Positions 1 through 5,395 of a DNA stretch of 5,395 bases are shown here, one piece after another. The notes beneath the pieces were generated by a model that had not been told where the DNA came from, ran no database searches, and was given only the letters and a program-made list of their open reading frames with translations. The DNA lies in NCBI GenBank assembly GCA_040235415.1, contig JBECKR010000264.1, positions 1 through 5,395 of the forward strand. Reading direction: 5' to 3'. The DNA comes from JBECKR01 sp040235415 (GTDB lineage: Bacteria; Acidobacteriota; Polarisedimenticolia; Polarisedimenticolales; Polarisedimenticolaceae). The position numbers and the translations under genes were made by a program. The stretch's first letter is position 1; the number at the start of each line of letters is the position of its first letter.

Positions 1-683
1 GCCGGCGCCTCGATCGCGGCGGGAAGCAGCACCGTCACCTCGCACCCGCGATCGAGCGCCCGGACGACGTCGAGGTGCGCTCCGATCAGCTCGTACGCCC
101 CGTGGAGCAGCACGGCACGGAACCGGCGGGCCCACGACGCGGCGTGCGGCAGCGCGGCGGCGACGAAGCCCGCGCGGTCGGTGAGCCCGCGGGCCTCGAG
201 GTCCCCGAGTCGCTCGACGTACGCGCGGTACGGCGGGGCGAGGGCGCGCGTGCCGTGCTCGCGCTCTAGCGCCTGCGGCGCGATCCCCGCCTCGCGCAGC
301 TCGTTGACGACCGCGAGAATCGCGCGCAGCGCGCCCGGCCGGTCGCGCACGAGACTTCGCCAGCCGTGGCCGCGCGGGAGCGCTTCGAGCGACGGCGCGA
401 GCACGCGCTCGAGCAGGCGCTTCGGAAGCACGCGCGGGGAAGGCGCGCCCGCCGCCTCGAGCGCCGCGCGCGCGACCGCCTGGAAGTGCGCGACCTCGAC
501 ACCGAGCCGCGCCCGGCCGGTCTCCGCGAGCCGCCTCTGGACGTGGCCGCCGAGCCGGACCGTCGGGACGAGGACGAGCACCGCCGCGAGCGGGTCGTCC
601 CGCCGCACCGCGTCGACGCGGCGCAGCAGCTCGGCCTCGAGGACGTGCGGGTCGGCGTGGTACAGAAGCTTCATCGACGGCAT
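1..683 (-). CDS. RecC/AddB-like PD-(D/E)XK nuclease family protein, N-terminal part (truncated by window edge)
   Basis: Reading the minus strand from the ATG at 683 gives 227 codons without a stop, running off the left edge, so the C-terminus is missing. Recognisable pieces are an N-terminal Rossmann-like strand with VLVPTVRLGGHVQRRLAE (residues 35-54), then a VEVAHFQAVA segment (62-71), a helical region containing VVNELREAGIAP, and VLLHGAYELIGAHLDVVRAL (191-210) followed by CEVTVLLPA. This order matches the degenerate helicase-like N-terminus of AddB/RecC-type proteins, which carry a PD-(D/E)XK nuclease domain at the C-terminus and act with a UvrD-like helicase in double-strand-break processing. 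The nuclease domain would lie beyond the window and is not seen. No Walker A (GxxGxGKT) is present near the N-terminus, where AddB normally has one; LLYHADPHVLEAELL stands there instead. ATG 683 is preferred; an in-frame ATG at 674 is the alternative. Neither has a Shine-Dalgarno sequence. The gene is divergent from the DUF4301 gene. The family call is from motif likeness, not a search. Confidence 0.72.
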   Translation of the reverse strand, partial: MPSMKLLYHADPHVLEAELLRRVDAVRRDDPLAAVLVLVPTVRLGGHVQRRLAETGRARLGVEVAHFQAVARAALEAAGAPSPRVLPKRLLERVLAPSLEALPRGHGWRSLVRDRPGALRAILAVVNELREAGIAPQALEREHGTRALAPPYRAYVERLGDLEARGLTDRAGFVAAALPHAASWARRFRAVLLHGAYELIGAHLDVVRALDRGCEVTVLLPAAIEAP

Positions 684-687
684 TCGC

Positions 688-728
688 GCCGCGGACGGCG
701 ACCGCGACAGTGTGCGCCGTCCGGCGGC
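688..728. repeat. Inverted repeat in the divergent promoter region (possible operator or leader hairpin)
   Basis: CGGACGGCG (692-700) is matched perfectly by CGCCGTCCG (715-723). Past a single unpaired G at 724, four more pairs form (GCCG 688-691 with CGGC 725-728). The 14-nt centre (701-714) contains the predicted -10 box of the nuclease-family promoter and its expected start site. The repeat lies just 5 nt upstream of that gene's ATG. It could be a repressor-binding site. Only the inner arm would be transcribed if the start is near 702, so a full RNA hairpin needs a start site farther upstream. Confidence 0.5.
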
Positions 729-737
729 CGCGGTCAA
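709..737 (-). promoter_or_regulatory. Candidate sigma70-type promoter of the nuclease-family gene
   Basis: On the minus strand, TTGACC (complement of 732-737; 5 of 6 to TTGACA) is followed after 17 nt by CACACT (complement of 709-714; 3 of 6 to TATAAT). Transcription would begin near 702, giving a leader of about 19 nt before the ATG at 683. Spacing is ideal but the -10 box is weak, and GC-rich DNA gives chance matches, so this is a prediction only. Confidence 0.38.
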
Positions 738-750
738 CGCGCGCGGCGGT

Positions 751-780
751 TTGACGTCCCGAGAGCGACACGGTTAGCAT
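751..780 (+). promoter_or_regulatory. Candidate sigma70-type promoter of the DUF4301 gene, placed for leaderless transcription
   Basis: TTGACG (751-756; 5 of 6 to consensus) is followed after 18 nt by TAGCAT (775-780; 4 of 6 to TATAAT, with the key T1, A2 and T6 present). A hexamer one base earlier, TTAGCA, would give a 17-nt spacer. The -10 box ends 8 nt before the GTG at 789, so transcription should begin at or next to the start codon, giving a leaderless mRNA. This agrees with the absence of a ribosome binding site. Confidence 0.5.
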
Positions 781-788
781 GGCCGACC

Positions 789-2372
789 GTGACGTCCACG
801 ACGCGACTCGACGACGGCGATCTGGCGCAGCTGCGAGACCGCGGCATCGGGATCGACGAGGTCCAGCGCCAGCTGCTCTGCTTCCAGCGCCCGCCGAACT
901 GGGTCGAGCTGGTGCGGCCGTGCACGGTCGGCGACGGCGTCGTCGTTCTCGACGAGCGCGACCTCGACCGCCTCGTCGGGCTGCACGCCGAGGCCGCGGC
1001 GGCGGGCCGGATCACGAAGTTCGTCCCGGCGTCGGGAGCGGCGAGCCGGATGTTCCGGGACCTGCACCGCTTCCTGCTGCTCGAGCCCCGCGAGCGCCCC
1101 GATTGGGACGCGGTCGGTCGCGCGGCCGCCGGCGGCGACCGGGGGGCGGCGGCGCTGCGGCGGTTCGTCGAGGAGCTGCCGGAGTTCGCGTTCCATCCGG
1201 ACCTCGCCGAGGCGGTCGCCGCGCGGGGCCTCGAGCTCGAGCGGTTGCGCGCCGGCGGCGAGTGGGCGCCGATCCTGGACGCGCTGCTCGGTGACGGCGG
1301 CCTCGGCTACGGTGAGCGCCCGAAGGGGCTGATCCCGTTTCACGCCTACCCCGGCGGAGAGCGCCGGACCGCGTTCGAGGAGCACCTCGTCGAGGCCGCC
1401 GCGTACGCGCGCGACGCGCGCGGGGTCTGCCGCCTGCACTTCACGGTCTCGCCCGAGCACCTCGAGGGCTTCGCGACGCTGCTGCGTGAGGCCGGTTCGC
1501 GTTGGGTCGAGCGGCTCGGGGCGAAGTTCGACGTCGAGTACTCCGTGCAGAAGGCGTCGACGGACACCGTCGCGGTCGATCTCGAGAACCGCCCGTTCCG
1601 CGGCGAGCGCGGCCGCCTGCTGTTCCGCCCCGGCGGCCACGGAGCGCTCATCGAGAACCTCGACGAGCTCGAGGGCGACGTCGTCTGCATCAAGAACATC
1701 GACAACGTCCAGCCGGACCGCGCCAAGCCGGCCGTCGTGCGCTGGAAGCGAGCGCTCTGCGGGCTTCTGCTGCGCCTCCAGGACGAGGGCCGGACGCTGC
1801 TGAGGCGGCTCGCGGACGAGCGCGACGCCGCGGCGGTCGACGACGCCGGGGCGTTCGTGCGCGCGGCGCTCTCGATCGAGCCGCCCCGGCGGCTCGCGAG
1901 CGCCCCCGCGGCCGAGCGCCGGCGGTGGCTCGCCGACCGGCTCGACCGGCCGCTCCGGGTCTGCGGCGTCGTCCGAAACACCGGCGAGCCCGGCGGCGGC
2001 CCGTTCTGGGTGCGCGGACGGGACGGCGCGGTCACGCTGCAGATCGTCGAGACCTCGCAGGTCGACCCCGAGTCCGAGGCGCAGCGGCGGATCCTGGCCT
2101 CGTCGACGCACTTCAATCCCGTCGACCTCGTGTGCGGGCTCCGCGACGCCAGGGGAGAGGGCTACGATCTGCACCGCTTCGTCGACCCGGACGCGTATCT
2201 CGTGGCGGAGAAGTCTGCGGCCGGCCGCAAGCTCAAGGCGCTCGAGCGTCCGGGGCTGTGGAACGGGGCGATGGCCGGCTGGAACACGGTCCTCGTCGAG
2301 GTGCCGCTCGCGACGTTCAGCCCGGTCAAGACCATCCTCGACCTGCTGCGGCCCGAGCACCGCCGGGGATAG
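789..2372 (+). CDS. DUF4301 family protein (possible UDP-sugar pyrophosphorylase-like nucleotidyltransferase)
   Basis: A complete 527-aa protein from a GTG start, close to the roughly 500-residue size of the DUF4301 family. Hallmarks in order are ITKFVPASGAASRMF (75-89), PKGLIPFH (178-185) followed by GGERRTAFEEHLVEA, LHFTVSPEHLEGF, VQKASTDTVAVD, LLFRPGGHGALIENL (277-291), VVCIKNIDNVQPD (298-310), QIVETSQVDPES (418-429), STHFNPVDLVCGLRD (439-453) and a C-terminal GLWNGAMAGWNTVLVEVPL. It appears cytoplasmic, with no signal peptide or membrane segment. The family has no established function that I know of. The SGAASR, PKGL, GGHG and NIDNV motifs resemble those of UDP-sugar pyrophosphorylases; that is my inference. 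The reading frame stays open back to 366, but the upstream part overlaps the divergent nuclease gene antisense and has no family likeness. GTG 789 was chosen because homology begins just after it and the promoter fits it. The ATG at 779 is in another frame. Confidence 0.88.
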   Translation: MTSTTRLDDGDLAQLRDRGIGIDEVQRQLLCFQRPPNWVELVRPCTVGDGVVVLDERDLDRLVGLHAEAAAAGRITKFVPASGAASRMFRDLHRFLLLEPRERPDWDAVGRAAAGGDRGAAALRRFVEELPEFAFHPDLAEAVAARGLELERLRAGGEWAPILDALLGDGGLGYGERPKGLIPFHAYPGGERRTAFEEHLVEAAAYARDARGVCRLHFTVSPEHLEGFATLLREAGSRWVERLGAKFDVEYSVQKASTDTVAVDLENRPFRGERGRLLFRPGGHGALIENLDELEGDVVCIKNIDNVQPDRAKPAVVRWKRALCGLLLRLQDEGRTLLRRLADERDAAAVDDAGAFVRAALSIEPPRRLASAPAAERRRWLADRLDRPLRVCGVVRNTGEPGGGPFWVRGRDGAVTLQIVETSQVDPESEAQRRILASSTHFNPVDLVCGLRDARGEGYDLHRFVDPDAYLVAEKSAAGRKLKALERPGLWNGAMAGWNTVLVEVPLATFSPVKTILDLLRPEHRRG

Positions 2373-2417
2373 CGGACCGCCGGGGTGGGGCCGGCACGGG
2401 CGGAGGTGGCGTGGTTC

Positions 2418-2448
2418 TTGTAACTTAGACATTCCGCGCTCGTAGAAC
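2418..2448 (+). promoter_or_regulatory. Candidate promoter of the RND efflux operon
   Basis: This is the only AT-rich island in the 135-nt gap after the DUF4301 gene. Two readings fit. A sigma70-like promoter would use TTGTAA (2418-2423) and TAGAAC (2443-2448), each 4 of 6, with a long 19-nt spacer. An ECF-sigma-like promoter would use GTAAC (2420-2424), 16 nt, then CGTA (2441-2444), resembling the AAC and CGT cores typical of ECF promoters. Either would start transcription near 2451-2455, leaving a leader of about 55 nt before the adaptor ATG. The gap contains no strong hairpin plus T-run terminator for the gene upstream, so some readthrough is possible. Confidence 0.42.
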
Positions 2449-2452
2449 GACG

Positions 2453-2486
2453 GGGTCCGGCCGCCGAGATCCGCGGACCCGGACCC
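2453..2486. repeat. Inverted repeat at the predicted 5' end of the RND operon transcript
   Basis: GGGTCCGG (2453-2460) pairs perfectly with CCGGACCC (2479-2486) across 18 nt. The right arm is one of two tandem CGGACCC copies (2474-2480 and 2480-2486, sharing one base), so a 7-bp pairing with the first copy is also possible. An 8-nt palindrome, TCCGCGGA (2470-2477), lies in the loop. The repeat overlaps the predicted start site, a common place for efflux repressor operators, and could also fold in the leader RNA. No repressor gene is visible in the window. Confidence 0.4.
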
Positions 2487-2504
2487 GGAGCGCCACGGAC
2501 TCCG
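2486..2504 (+). promoter_or_regulatory. Small leader hairpin and weak ribosome binding region before the adaptor start
   Basis: CGGAG (2486-2490) can pair with CTCCG (2500-2504) around a 9-nt loop that contains GGA (2497-2499). That GGA sits 8 nt before the ATG at 2508 and is the only Shine-Dalgarno-like element at usable spacing. The stronger CGGAG is 17 nt away, too far to act normally. The stem is only 5 bp, so this is a tentative note on start choice and possible translational control. Confidence 0.22.
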
Positions 2505-2507
2505 AGC

Positions 2508-3719
2508 ATGAACCGAACGATGCGTCCTAACGCGGTCGGCACGGCCGCCGTCCTCTTGCTGGCGTGCGTCGCCGCCCTGTCCGGGTGCGGCGGCGACCCG
2601 TCCCCCGCGGCGGACCGCCCCGGCGCCGCGCGAGGGAAGGGCCGGTCCGGCGGCCCCGGGGCGGGCGGAGCGGGGGCGCCGGAGCCGAAGGTACCGGTCG
2701 TCGTCACGGCCGCGGGCCGCGGCGACATGGAGGCGTTTCTCGACGGCTCCGCGACGCTCGAGGCGGAGGCCGCGGTCGACGTCGTGAGCCTCGCGACCGG
2801 GGTCGTGTCGGAGATCCTCGCCGAGGAGGGCGACCGCGTCCCCAAGGACCGGGAGCTCGCGCGCCTGGATTACGAGGAGCTCGACCTCGCCGAGCGTCGC
2901 GCGCGCTCCCAGGTCGAGCGGCTCCAGGCCGACTTCGCCCGCGCCGAGCGTCTCAGGAAGGAGAACTTCCTGTCCGTCGAGGACTTCCAGAAGGTCCAGT
3001 TCGACCTGAAGCAGGCCGAGATCGACTGGCAGCAGAAGAAGCTCGAGCTCGAGCGGACCCGCATTCTGGCGCCGATCTCCGGCACCGTGACCCAGCGCCT
3101 GATCAAGGTCGGCGACCTCGTCCGCGAGAACCAGGCGGTCTACCGCATCGTCGACTTCGACTCGCTCGTCGCCCCGGTCTACGTTCCGGAGAAGTACCTC
3201 TCGGAGCTGCACATCGGCCAGCCGGCGGTGCTCGACCTGCCGGCCCTCGGCGGCCGCAAGGTCCACGGCCGGGTCAAGCGCGTCTCGCCGATCGTGGAGA
3301 GCCAGTCGGGCACGATCAAGGTCACGGTCGAGCCGAACCACGAGACCGGGCTCAGGCCCGGGATGTTCTCGAACGTCCAGCTCGTGCTCGACCGCCACGA
3401 GGGCGTCGTCGTGCTGCCGAAGAAGTCGATCGTCTACGAGGACGAGGCGCCGCACGTGTTCGTGGTCGAGGGCGGCCGCGCGCAGCGGCGCTCGATCGCG
3501 CTCGGCTACCAGGACGAGACCCGCGCCGAGGTCACGAGCGGCGTCGCGCCCGGCGATCTCGTCGTCCTCGTGGGCCAGTCGACCCTCAAGGACGGCAGCC
3601 CCGTGAGCGCGGAGGACGAGGCCGGCAAGCCGGTCGGGGAGGTCCGCTCCGCCCGGGACGCGGGCGGGGGCGAGGCGGCGCCGGCGCCCGCGCGACCGGC
3701 GGCCGGCACGGCGCGATGA
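2508..3719 (+). CDS. RND efflux periplasmic adaptor subunit (membrane fusion protein), lipoprotein
   Basis: This 403-aa protein links an inner-membrane RND pump to an outer-membrane channel in the periplasm. The N-terminus is a lipoprotein signal: basic start, hydrophobic run GTAAVLLLACVAAL, and lipobox LSGC with Cys27 as the lipidation site. A Gly/Pro/Ala-rich linker (about 28-60) follows. The first lipoyl half lies near 88-121 (GVVSEILAEEGDRV). A charged, heptad-like coiled-coil hairpin spans about 123-184. The second lipoyl half has the hallmark ILAPISGTV (186-194). The beta-barrel (about 216-295) ends in LRPGMF (282-287), and the membrane-proximal domain (about 296-366) includes LPKKSIVY and GVAPGDLVVLVG. 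The C-terminus (372-403) is a low-complexity Ala/Pro tail. ATG 2508 is preferred; an in-frame ATG at 2520 keeps the lipobox and could be the true start. The stop overlaps the permease start by 4 nt (ATGA), indicating one operon. Substrate cannot be told from the sequence. Confidence 0.95.
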   Translation: MNRTMRPNAVGTAAVLLLACVAALSGCGGDPSPAADRPGAARGKGRSGGPGAGGAGAPEPKVPVVVTAAGRGDMEAFLDGSATLEAEAAVDVVSLATGVVSEILAEEGDRVPKDRELARLDYEELDLAERRARSQVERLQADFARAERLRKENFLSVEDFQKVQFDLKQAEIDWQQKKLELERTRILAPISGTVTQRLIKVGDLVRENQAVYRIVDFDSLVAPVYVPEKYLSELHIGQPAVLDLPALGGRKVHGRVKRVSPIVESQSGTIKVTVEPNHETGLRPGMFSNVQLVLDRHEGVVVLPKKSIVYEDEAPHVFVVEGGRAQRRSIALGYQDETRAEVTSGVAPGDLVVLVGQSTLKDGSPVSAEDEAGKPVGEVRSARDAGGGEAAPAPARPAAGTAR

Positions 3720-5395
3720 AGCTCGCCCGCGAGGCCCGCGGGGTGTTCGCGCTCACGGTGCGGCGCCCGGTCGCCATCCTCATGGTGACGCTCGCCGCGG
3801 TCGTGTTCGGCGTGTTCAGCTACCGCCTGCTGCCGGTCGAGCTGATGCCGAACATCTCGTACCCGTCGCTGACGGTGCGCACGGAGTACGCCGGCGCCGC
3901 GCCGGAGGAGATCGAGGAGAACGTCACCCGTCCGCTCGAGGAGGCGCTCGGAGTCGTCGGCGGACTGGTCCGGATGTCGAGCATCTCGCGCGCCGGGCTC
4001 TCCGACGTCACGCTCGAGTTCACCTGGGACACCCCGATGAACCGGGCCTGGCAGGAGGTCACCGAGCGGCTCGACACCGTGCTGCTGCCCGAGGACGCCG
4101 ACAAGCCGCTGATCCTGCGCTACGACCCGTCGCTCGAGCCGGTCGTGCGGCTGGCGCTCGCCTCCGGCCTCGAGGACGATTCCGGGCCGCAAGGGTTGAA
4201 GCGTCTCCGGACCTACGCCGAGCAGGAGCTCAAGCGCCGGCTGGAGCAGGTCGACGGCGTCGCCGCGGTGCGGGTCCTGGGCGGGCTCGAGGAGCAGGTC
4301 TCGGTCGACCTCGACGAGGACGCGCTCCGCCGCACGGGGATGTCGATCCAGGAGGTCGTGCGCCGTCTCGCCGCGGAGAACGTCAACGTCGCCGGCGGCG
4401 ACCTCAAGGAAGGGGACACGCAGTACCTCGTCCGCACGGTCAACGAGTTCAAGACGCTCGACGAGATCGGCGACCTCGTCGTCGCGCAGGTCGACGGCCG
4501 CGACGTTCGGCTGCGCGACATCGGTCGCGTGCGGTCCGGCTGGGCCGACCGCCAGGTCATCACCCGCCTCGGCGGGCACGAGGCGGTCGAGCTCGAGATC
4601 CAGAAGGAAGCGGACGCGAACGTCGTGTCCATGGCGCAGTCGGTCCGGGCCGCGGTCGAGGGCACGCCGGGCGCGCCCGGTCTCGCGTCCACGCTTCCCC
4701 CGGGCTGGACGCTCTCGATGGTCTCGGACCGCAGCACGTTCATCCGGGCCTCCGTCGACGAGGTCGAGAGCACCGCGGTGATCGGCGGCCTCCTCGCGGT
4801 GCTCGTGCTGTACCTGTTCCTGCGCGAGTTCCGGACCACCGCGGTCGTGGCGCTCGCGATCCCGGTGTCGGTCGCCGCGGTGTTCGCCCCGATGAACCTG
4901 AGCGGCCTGACGCTCAACATCATGAGCCTCGGCGGCCTCGCGCTCGGCATCGGCATGCTGGTCGACTCCGGGATCGTGGTCGTCGAGAGCATCGCGCGCT
5001 GCCGCGAGGAGGGCGACGACCCGGAGACCGCGGTCGTGCGGGGCACCTCCGAGGTCGGCACCGCCGTGATCGCCTCGACGCTCACGACGGTCGCGGTGTT
5101 CTTCCCGATGGTGTTCGTCGAGGGGGTCGCGGGACAGGTGTTCGCGGACCTCGCGCTGACCGTGGTGTACGCGCTCCTCGCGAGCCTCCTGGTCGCGATG
5201 TTCCTCGTCCCCGCGCTGACCGCGCGGCTGTACGCCGCCGCCGGCGACAGCGCTCCGCGGCTCGGCGTCGCCGAGCGGCTGCGGCGCGTCGCGCGGTACC
5301 GCACCCTCGGGCCGCTGTCGGGGAGCGACGTTCCGACGTTCGCGCGCTGGCTGATGCGCGGCTACGTGGCGGTGACGTTCGCCGCGGGGCTGGGC
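3716..5395 (+). CDS. RND efflux transporter permease (HAE-like), N-terminal 560 residues, truncated by window edge
   Basis: A proton-driven inner-membrane pump that exports compounds with the adaptor encoded just upstream. The window holds about half of the usual roughly 1,000-1,050 residues. TM1 is about 18-36, followed by LLPVELMPNISYPSLTV and the PN1/PN2 porter domains, including YAGAAPEEIEENVTRPLEE and VDGVAAVRVLGGLEEQVSV. TM2 is about 354-370, TM3 374-391, TM4 400-424, TM5 447-468 (AVFFPMVFVEGVAGQVF follows the usual pattern) and TM6 480-500. A linker leads to the start of TM7 at the edge (GYVAVTFAAGLG). The TM4 proton-relay motif reads GMLVDSGIVVVES: Asp417 matches AcrB Asp407, while Ser418 stands where AcrB has Asp408. 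The pattern favours the HAE (organic compound) type over heavy-metal pumps. The ATG lies inside the adaptor's stop (ATGA) with no clear Shine-Dalgarno sequence, so translation is probably coupled. Any TolC-like gene would be downstream, outside the window. Confidence 0.95.
   Translation, partial: MKLAREARGVFALTVRRPVAILMVTLAAVVFGVFSYRLLPVELMPNISYPSLTVRTEYAGAAPEEIEENVTRPLEEALGVVGGLVRMSSISRAGLSDVTLEFTWDTPMNRAWQEVTERLDTVLLPEDADKPLILRYDPSLEPVVRLALASGLEDDSGPQGLKRLRTYAEQELKRRLEQVDGVAAVRVLGGLEEQVSVDLDEDALRRTGMSIQEVVRRLAAENVNVAGGDLKEGDTQYLVRTVNEFKTLDEIGDLVVAQVDGRDVRLRDIGRVRSGWADRQVITRLGGHEAVELEIQKEADANVVSMAQSVRAAVEGTPGAPGLASTLPPGWTLSMVSDRSTFIRASVDEVESTAVIGGLLAVLVLYLFLREFRTTAVVALAIPVSVAAVFAPMNLSGLTLNIMSLGGLALGIGMLVDSGIVVVESIARCREEGDDPETAVVRGTSEVGTAVIASTLTTVAVFFPMVFVEGVAGQVFADLALTVVYALLASLLVAMFLVPALTARLYAAAGDSAPRLGVAERLRRVARYRTLGPLSGSDVPTFARWLMRGYVAVTFAAGLG

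Noticed and set aside
733..755. GTCAA (733-737) and TTGAC (751-755) as an operator palindrome
   Set aside because: The match extends no further than 5 bp each side and is fully explained by two back-to-back -35 boxes.
181..777. A 198-codon plus-strand frame, and the upstream extension 366-788 of the DUF4301 frame
   Set aside because: Both lie opposite the nuclease-family gene, whose minus-strand frame shows family motifs. Their products are Arg/Ser/Ala-rich with no domain. Family likeness in the DUF4301 frame begins only after the GTG at 789.
2377..2403. GCCGG/CCGGC and CCGCC/GGCGG stems after the DUF4301 stop, considered as a terminator
   Set aside because: The stems are only 5 bp and mutually exclusive, and no T-run follows, so an intrinsic terminator cannot be supported.
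2382..2409. G-rich stretch with GGGG, GGGG, GGG and GG runs, considered as a G-quadruplex
   Set aside because: Only three runs of three or more G occur within reach, so at best a weak two-layer structure. Such stretches are common by chance at this GC content.
774..3455. An 893-codon open frame on the minus strand covering the DUF4301 gene, the gap and most of the adaptor gene
   Set aside because: It lies antisense to two genes with clear family motifs. Its product is a low-complexity mix of Arg, Asp, Glu, Leu and Ala with no recognisable domain. Long antisense frames are expected where third positions are nearly all G or C.
3506..5304. Long minus-strand frames opposite the adaptor end and the permease
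   Set aside because: The plus-strand permease has unambiguous RND topology and motifs throughout. The antisense products are Arg-, Ser- or Asp-rich shadows.

Overview
The window is chromosomal-type DNA of very high GC content (well above 70% by eye) with strong G/C preference at third codon positions. It encodes an envelope-spanning RND efflux system with a lipoprotein adaptor, so the host is a diderm (Gram-negative-type) bacterium. The high GC, the presence of a DUF4301 protein and the weak Shine-Dalgarno signals would fit lineages such as Acidobacteriota, Myxococcota or related uncultivated phyla. The sequence alone does not settle this. I see no tRNA, rRNA, CRISPR array, insertion sequence or other sign of a mobile element.

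Layout: (1) Positions 683 down to 1, minus strand: the first 227 codons of a RecC/AddB-like, inactivated-helicase / PD-(D/E)XK nuclease family protein, cut by the left edge. (2) Positions 684-788: a compact divergent promoter region with back-to-back sigma70-like promoters and an inverted repeat around the nuclease -10 box. (3) Positions 789-2372, plus strand: a complete DUF4301-family protein of 527 aa, apparently read from a leaderless GTG start. Its motifs resemble those of UDP-sugar pyrophosphorylases. (4) Positions 2373-2507: an intergenic gap with an AT-rich promoter island and short inverted repeats, but no convincing terminator. (5) Positions 2508-3719: a lipoprotein RND periplasmic adaptor (membrane fusion protein). 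(6) Positions 3716-5395: the RND permease, joined to the adaptor by an ATGA overlap and cut by the right edge after 560 codons, near the middle of the protein.

Functionally there are three units. The nuclease-type gene (DNA repair/recombination) and the DUF4301 gene are divergent and share a control region. The adaptor-permease pair is a two-gene (or longer) efflux operon with its own promoter, and an outer-membrane TolC-like gene could lie beyond the right edge. No new multi-gene system is evident. The most interesting points are the nucleotidyltransferase-like motifs in the uncharacterised DUF4301 protein, the leaderless-start architecture, and the operator-like repeats at both promoter regions.
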